Positions 6,729 to 10,092 of a stretch of 10,092 bases of DNA are shown here, in pieces (the stretch's first letter is position 1; every line of letters begins with the position of its first letter). Source of the DNA: Nitrospirota bacterium (GTDB lineage: Bacteria > Nitrospirota > Thermodesulfovibrionia > JACRGW01); assembly GCA_016212195.1 (NCBI GenBank), contig JACRGW010000019.1:1-10092 (forward strand), written 5' to 3'. The notes under the pieces were generated by a model. That model was not told the origin of the DNA, made no database searches, and saw only the letters and a program-made list of their open reading frames with translations. The translations under genes were made by a program, and so were the position numbers.

Positions 6729-7634
6729 AATATCAAAGTCCTTTATCTCCTTTTTCATAAATTCTTTAATTCTCTGAACTATCTTCTTCTCAATCTGACG
6801 AACACGCTCTTTTGAAATCCTGTTCCTCTTGCCTATATCATCAAGGGTTTCAGGGTTTGTGGAGAGTATCCTTCTCTGAAGTATCTCAAGGTCTCTTTTA
6901 TTCAATGTCTTTGAGAATTCCTTCAATTTCTCCATGAAGAGGTTTTTTAATTCCTCTTCTTCCAGGATTTCTTCAACATTTATACCTCCAGGGATTATAT
7001 GACCGAGTAAGGTCTCCTCTGAACCTTCATATACCGGCTGATCAAGAGATACCTCCCAGTTACGCAGACGTTCAGACATCTCGATCACATCCTTCTCTTT
7101 AACCTGCAGCTTCTCTGCAAGAAGTTTCGGGGGAGATTCGAGACCCTGTGCCTCTAAACGTTGTTTTTCCTTCATAAGGTTATAGAAAAGTTTCCTCTGG
7201 GACTCGGTTGTACCGATTTTGACAAGTCTCCAGTTATTGATGGTATAACGGAGGATATAGGCCCTGATCCACCAGGAGGCATAGGTATAAAGGCGGACAC
7301 CTCTGTAAGGGTCAAATTTCTTAAGGGCCTGCATCAGTCCTATATTCCCTTCCTGAATAAGGTCTGAAAGATTAAGATGCGTATCTTTATATTCAAAGGC
7401 TATAGATACAACCACCCTGAGGTTAGAGAGGATAAGTTTGATAAGGGCGTCCATATCCTTTTCCTCCTTATAATCCACCGCCAGCCTGAATTCATCTTCT
7501 TTAGAGAGAAAGGGATACTTCCTGATCTCGGTAAGATAATGTCCGAGGGTATCATAGGGTATTAATGAGGTTTCACCTTCTATTACGTCGAGCGAATCTA
7601 TATCCTTTTCTTCTAATTCCTCTTTGTATACCAT
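6708..7634 (-). CDS. rpoH: RNA polymerase sigma factor, RpoH (sigma-32) family
   Basis: A 308-residue group 2/3 sigma factor that directs RNA polymerase to an alternative promoter set. Region 1.2 is YLTEIRKYPFLSKEDEFRLA; region 2 (about 70-135) has NLSDLIQEGNIGLMQALKKF and the -10 reading helix YTYASWWIRAYILRYTINNW. Region 3 begins with RLVKIGTTESQRKLFYNL, whose QRKLF(F/Y)NL segment is the RpoH box typical of sigma-32. Region 4 (about 225-295) contains the -35 helix-turn-helix TLDDIGKRNRISKERVRQIE. There is no acidic region 1.1, so it is not the housekeeping sigma. ATG 7634 starts three bases after the hemC stop, with AAAGG upstream, making it the last gene of the heme operon. Assignment to RpoH rather than RpoS rests on the RpoH box; the regulon is unknown. 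Confidence 0.88.
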   Translation of the reverse strand: MVYKEELEEKDIDSLDVIEGETSLIPYDTLGHYLTEIRKYPFLSKEDEFRLAVDYKEEKDMDALIKLILSNLRVVVSIAFEYKDTHLNLSDLIQEGNIGLMQALKKFDPYRGVRLYTYASWWIRAYILRYTINNWRLVKIGTTESQRKLFYNLMKEKQRLEAQGLESPPKLLAEKLQVKEKDVIEMSERLRNWEVSLDQPVYEGSEETLLGHIIPGGINVEEILEEEELKNLFMEKLKEFSKTLNKRDLEILQRRILSTNPETLDDIGKRNRISKERVRQIEKKIVQRIKEFMKKEIKDFDIIKDGRP

Positions 7635-7637
7635 AAT

Positions 7638-8714
7638 TCAAACCTTTAAAGATTCACTCTTTCCATAGATCTCATTGAGTATTTCCCGTCCTCCCCTCGA
7701 CAGGAGATCTTCTGCAAGCTTGACACCGATGGACTCTGGTTCTTCAGGTCTTTCTTCAATACGTCCTCTTAAAATCCTGTCACCGTTAACACTTCCAATG
7801 AGGCCATCCATGATTAAGAGTTTAGAGTTTAGAGTTTGGAGTTCAGAGATTTGCCCTTTGCCCTTTGCCCCTTGCCATTTATTTATTATTCTTGCATATG
7901 CAGCAATCGGTACCTGACACCCTCCCTCGAGCCTTTTAAGAAAGGCCCTTTCCGCCTTAACACAGAGGGATGTTTCTTCATGATTAAGGAAACTAACAAG
8001 TTCTCCTGTGAATCTATCATTCATCCTAATCTCAATACCTAATGCCCCCTGTCCGATTGCAGGTAGGCTCACCTCAGGTGGAAGGTATTCTGTGATTCTG
8101 TCTCCCAATCCAAGCCTCCTTACCCCAGCTGAGGCGACTACTATAGCATCAAACTTTCCCTCATCAAGCTTCCTTATCCTTGTATCGAGATTTCCTCTGA
8201 GATTTATTATATTAAGGTCAGGTCTAATAGCTTTCAGCTGACATTGACGTCTGAGACTGCTCGTCCCAACAACCGCGCCCTTTGGCAATTTAAATAGTAA
8301 TGAATTATTAATCCCCCCTCCCACCCCTTTAATAAAGGGGGGTAGGGGGGGATTTAACTTTTCACTTTTCACTTTTAACTTTTGACTTATTATCAAGGCA
8401 TCCCTCGGATCCTCCCTTTCTGTTATGGCTCCGATATAAAGGCCAGCCGGCAATTCCGTAGGAAGATCCTTCATACTATGGACAGCCAGATCGATATTAT
8501 CCCTCAGAAGCCCCTCTTCTATCTCCTTTACGAAGAGCCCCTTTCCCCCAACCCTTGATAAAGGAACATCGAGGATATTATCACCTGTTGTTTTAATCCT
8601 GACAAGTTTAACCTTAATATCTTTACGATATTCCTCGAGCTTCGACTTGATCCACTCTGCCTGCCACAGGGCGAGCTTGCTTCCCCTTGTACCTATCTTA
8701 ATTATCCTCTCCAA
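7638..8714 (-). CDS. hemC: Porphobilinogen deaminase with two repeat-derived insertions
   Basis: HemC (hydroxymethylbilane synthase) joins four porphobilinogens on a covalently held dipyrromethane cofactor. Signatures are intact: IGTRGSKLALWQA, VHSMKDLPTE with the catalytic Asp83, VGTSSLRRQCQL, LRGNLDTRIRKL, LPAIGQGALGIE and LEGGCQVPIAAY with cofactor Cys266. It is 358 residues long against the usual 305-315. The excess is two insertions: residues about 110-142, and about 278-300 in domain 3. Both are encoded by repeats of a kind usually found between genes. Neither breaks the frame or touches catalytic residues, and both lie where the family tolerates loops, so activity is probably retained (inference). 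The start is TTG 8714, which overlaps hemA by 17 bases, has AGAGG three bases ahead and gives the expected MERIIKIGTRGS opening. Confidence 0.95.
   Translation of the reverse strand: MERIIKIGTRGSKLALWQAEWIKSKLEEYRKDIKVKLVRIKTTGDNILDVPLSRVGGKGLFVKEIEEGLLRDNIDLAVHSMKDLPTELPAGLYIGAITEREDPRDALIISQKLKVKSEKLNPPLPPFIKGVGGGINNSLLFKLPKGAVVGTSSLRRQCQLKAIRPDLNIINLRGNLDTRIRKLDEGKFDAIVVASAGVRRLGLGDRITEYLPPEVSLPAIGQGALGIEIRMNDRFTGELVSFLNHEETSLCVKAERAFLKRLEGGCQVPIAAYARIINKWQGAKGKGQISELQTLNSKLLIMDGLIGSVNGDRILRGRIEERPEEPESIGVKLAEDLLSRGGREILNEIYGKSESLKV
7814..7848 (-). repeat. Heptamer tandem repeat inside hemC (AACTCTA type)
   Basis: Five 7-bp units on the plus strand: TTAAGAG, TTTAGAG twice, TTTGGAG, TTCAGAG. 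Read in hemC they encode SELQTLNSKL and neighbours (about residues 290-300). This 7-bp period is unrelated to codon length, so each unit is read in a different phase. Confidence 0.9.
7851..7878 (-). repeat. Heptamer tandem repeat inside hemC (TTGCCCT type)
   Basis: Four 7-bp units on the plus strand: TTGCCCT twice, TTGCCCC, TTGCCAT. It lies two bases from the previous heptamer block. In hemC it encodes QGAKGKGQ (about residues 281-288). Confidence 0.9.
8310..8354. repeat. C/G-rich palindromic repeat inside hemC
   Basis: Two 21-base arms (8310-8330 and 8334-8354) are inverted copies matching at 17 of 21 positions around an AAT centre. The left arm is C-rich and the right arm carries runs of six and seven G. 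In hemC it encodes NPPLPPFIKGVGGGIN, a peptide of the kind commonly produced when such intergenic palindromes are read through. In the hemC transcript it would form a long stable hairpin. Confidence 0.9.
8356..8390 (-). repeat. Heptamer tandem repeat inside hemC (AAAAGTG type)
   Basis: Five 7-bp units on the plus strand: AACTTTT, CACTTTT twice, AACTTTT, GACTTAT. It lies one base from the palindrome, so the two form one composite insertion. In hemC it encodes ISQKLKVKSEKL (residues 109-120). Confidence 0.92.
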
Positions 8715-9987
8715 TATCCTCTTCCCTGTCGAGACCGAAAAGCCTCCTTGCGAGATATATGTAGGTAGTCCTGTTCTCAGGGTCTATCTCTTCCTTGAGG
8801 ACTGATAGAGAAGGATGGAGGATCTTATTCACTATAGAAGCCGTGAGCGCCTCTACCATCTTTCTTTCCCTCTCACTCATTCCGTTGAGTTTGTTCATTA
8901 TCTTCTCGAGTTCTTCCTTTCTTATAACTTCTATCCTTTCCTTAATTGCTACTATCGTTGGAACAGCTTCGAGGGACTTCTCCCAGGCAAGAAAACTTTC
9001 CACCGCTTTACCCACAATTCCTTCTGCAGCCTCTGCCTCTTTTCTTCTCTCGAGGATATTCGAATCTACGATATCCTGAAGGTCATCGATATTATAGAGA
9101 TATATATTGTCTATTTCATTTACAGCAGGGTCTATGTTCCTCGGTACGGATATATCTATGATGAAGATCGGTTTGTGTCTCCTCTCCTTCATCAATTTCC
9201 TTGCCTGTTCATCTGTAAAGACATATCCTGAGGCACCCGTAGAACAGATCACTATATCCGTATAAAGCATCTCTTTAAGGAAATCCTCCCACTTTACAGC
9301 CGTGCCTTTGAGTTCAGCTGCAAGCTCAACAGCCCGCTCATAGGTTCTGTTAGCCACTGTTATACCCTTTACTCCACTTTTCAAGAGCTGTCTTGCAGCG
9401 AGTTCAGCCATATCCCCAGCGCCGAGGAACATAGAGGTTCTTGCATGTATATCCTCAAAGATTTTTTTTGCGAGTTCTACCGCAACATAACTTATAGAAA
9501 CTGCATTCTCTCCAATCCTCGTCTCTGTCCTCACCTTCTTTGCAACAGAGATCGCCTTCTTAATAAGACGGTTTAGAATTACACCTGTTGTATTTAGTAC
9601 AAGTGACTTACTGTATGCGTCTTTAATCTGGCCGAGTATCTGCGGTTCTCCTAAGACCATCGAATCCAGGCTTGATGCAACCCTGAAGACATGCCTTACT
9701 GCGTCCTCCTTCTTATATGTATATAGGATTAATTCCAGTTTTTCGAGCGGAACATTGTGGAAGGCTGACAGGAAGGTCTTTATCCTCCTTTCACCATCAG
9801 CAGGATCAGAGATAACACAATAGACCTCAACCCTGTTACAGGTTGAAAGGATAATCCCCTCCCTTATCTCTTCAATTGAGAGTAATTCCTTCAGACCCTC
9901 TGCAAGCTTCTCTCCGGGGAAAGCAAGCCTCTCCCTCATTTCGATATCGGCAGTTCTGTGATTAAGACCAACTACTATAATGCTCAT
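8698..9987 (-). CDS. hemA: Glutamyl-tRNA reductase
   Basis: HemA reduces glutamyl-tRNA with NADPH to glutamate-1-semialdehyde, the first committed step of C5-pathway tetrapyrrole synthesis. At 429 residues it is full length. The catalytic domain has GLNHRTADIEMRE, the nucleophile Cys50 in LSTCNRVEVY, and H99 in RHVFRVASSLDSMVLGE. The NADPH-binding domain carries FLGAGDMAELAARQL (187-201) and VANRTYERA; a helical dimerisation domain follows (about 310-415). ATG 9987 overlaps the stop of the upstream CcsA-like gene as ATGA, and hemC begins 17 bases before the hemA stop, so the genes are translationally coupled. No clear Shine-Dalgarno precedes it, fitting coupling. The Lys-Lys N-terminus used for heme-controlled degradation in enterics is absent. 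Confidence 0.97.
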   Translation of the reverse strand: MSIIVVGLNHRTADIEMRERLAFPGEKLAEGLKELLSIEEIREGIILSTCNRVEVYCVISDPADGERRIKTFLSAFHNVPLEKLELILYTYKKEDAVRHVFRVASSLDSMVLGEPQILGQIKDAYSKSLVLNTTGVILNRLIKKAISVAKKVRTETRIGENAVSISYVAVELAKKIFEDIHARTSMFLGAGDMAELAARQLLKSGVKGITVANRTYERAVELAAELKGTAVKWEDFLKEMLYTDIVICSTGASGYVFTDEQARKLMKERRHKPIFIIDISVPRNIDPAVNEIDNIYLYNIDDLQDIVDSNILERRKEAEAAEGIVGKAVESFLAWEKSLEAVPTIVAIKERIEVIRKEELEKIMNKLNGMSERERKMVEALTASIVNKILHPSLSVLKEEIDPENRTTYIYLARRLFGLDREEDIGEDN

Positions 9988-10092
9988 TCAAATATATGGA
10001 TACCTTTAATAAGGAACCTGATCCCGAAGAATGTAAAAAGAACAGAGGCAAAACCGATAATAGAAAGTATCGCCGCCTTCTTTCCCCTCCAA
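9984..10092 (-). CDS. C-terminus of a CcsA/HemX-type cytochrome c assembly protein (partial)
   Basis: The last 35 codons of a gene running off the right edge, with its first complete codon at 10091 and TGA at 9984-9986. The peptide begins WRGKKAAILSIIGFASVLFT and continues into a hydrophobic helix, matching the last membrane helix of the CcsA/CcmC-like family that handles heme for cytochrome c maturation, including the HemX proteins encoded next to hemA in many bacteria. The 4-base ATGA overlap with hemA places it in the same operon. Whether it is CcsA proper or HemX cannot be decided from the tail alone. Confidence 0.75.
   Translation of the reverse strand, partial: WRGKKAAILSIIGFASVLFTFFGIRFLIKGIHIFE

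Noticed and set aside
7814..8390. Tandem repeats in hemC as a CRISPR array
   Set aside because: Units are 7 bp and contiguous with no spacers, lie within an open coding frame, and no cas gene is near.
7638..8714. hemC as a pseudogene or intein-bearing gene
   Set aside because: The frame is open throughout, all catalytic motifs are intact, and the insertions are far too short and simple to be inteins.

Overview
The window is a compact, AT-leaning bacterial chromosome segment with almost no intergenic space. It holds ten genes: nine complete and one cut by the right edge. A possible further gene tail lies at the left edge. The RpoH-type sigma factor, the CcsA-like/HemA/HemC run, the ApbE lipoprotein and the 7-bp repeat families together recall Nitrospirota (Thermodesulfovibrio relatives) or neighbouring sulfur-metabolising Gram-negatives. 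This placement is an inference from gene style; there is no rRNA or other marker here.

Left part (1-6109). A plus-strand PAS / Cys-rich / GAF / GAF sensor protein (91-1656) converges on a minus-strand operon with only 7 bp between them. That operon reads uvrA, apbE, a NusG-domain-II membrane protein, then a Gx/HepI-type membrane protein. The genes overlap or nearly abut. The last three form a recognisable extracytoplasmic flavin/redox module (ApbE with EetA-like and EetB-like proteins). They are transcribed behind the excision-repair gene, whose product lacks the usual insertion domain.

Middle (6110-6720). A 125-bp divergent spacer carries the promoter side of uvrA and a good promoter and Shine-Dalgarno for a small heat-shock protein (hsp20, plus strand). 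Hsp20 ends at a strong GC hairpin terminator. This hairpin also encodes the last codons and the stop of the convergent sigma-factor gene.

Right part (6708-10092). A second minus-strand operon reads ccsA/hemX-like (partial), hemA, hemC, then an RpoH-family sigma factor. The first three steps serve cytochrome c maturation and tetrapyrrole synthesis (glutamyl-tRNA to glutamate semialdehyde; porphobilinogen to hydroxymethylbilane). The heat-shock-type sigma gene starts 3 bp after hemC, so its basal transcription is probably tied to heme biosynthesis.

The most striking feature is inside hemC. Two in-frame insertions are made of non-coding-type repeats: a C/G-rich palindrome plus 7-bp tandem repeats in one, and two further 7-bp repeat blocks in the other. 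They lengthen the enzyme by about 45 residues while leaving the catalytic residues intact. The units in which a stop codon would fall in frame carry variant bases that avoid it.
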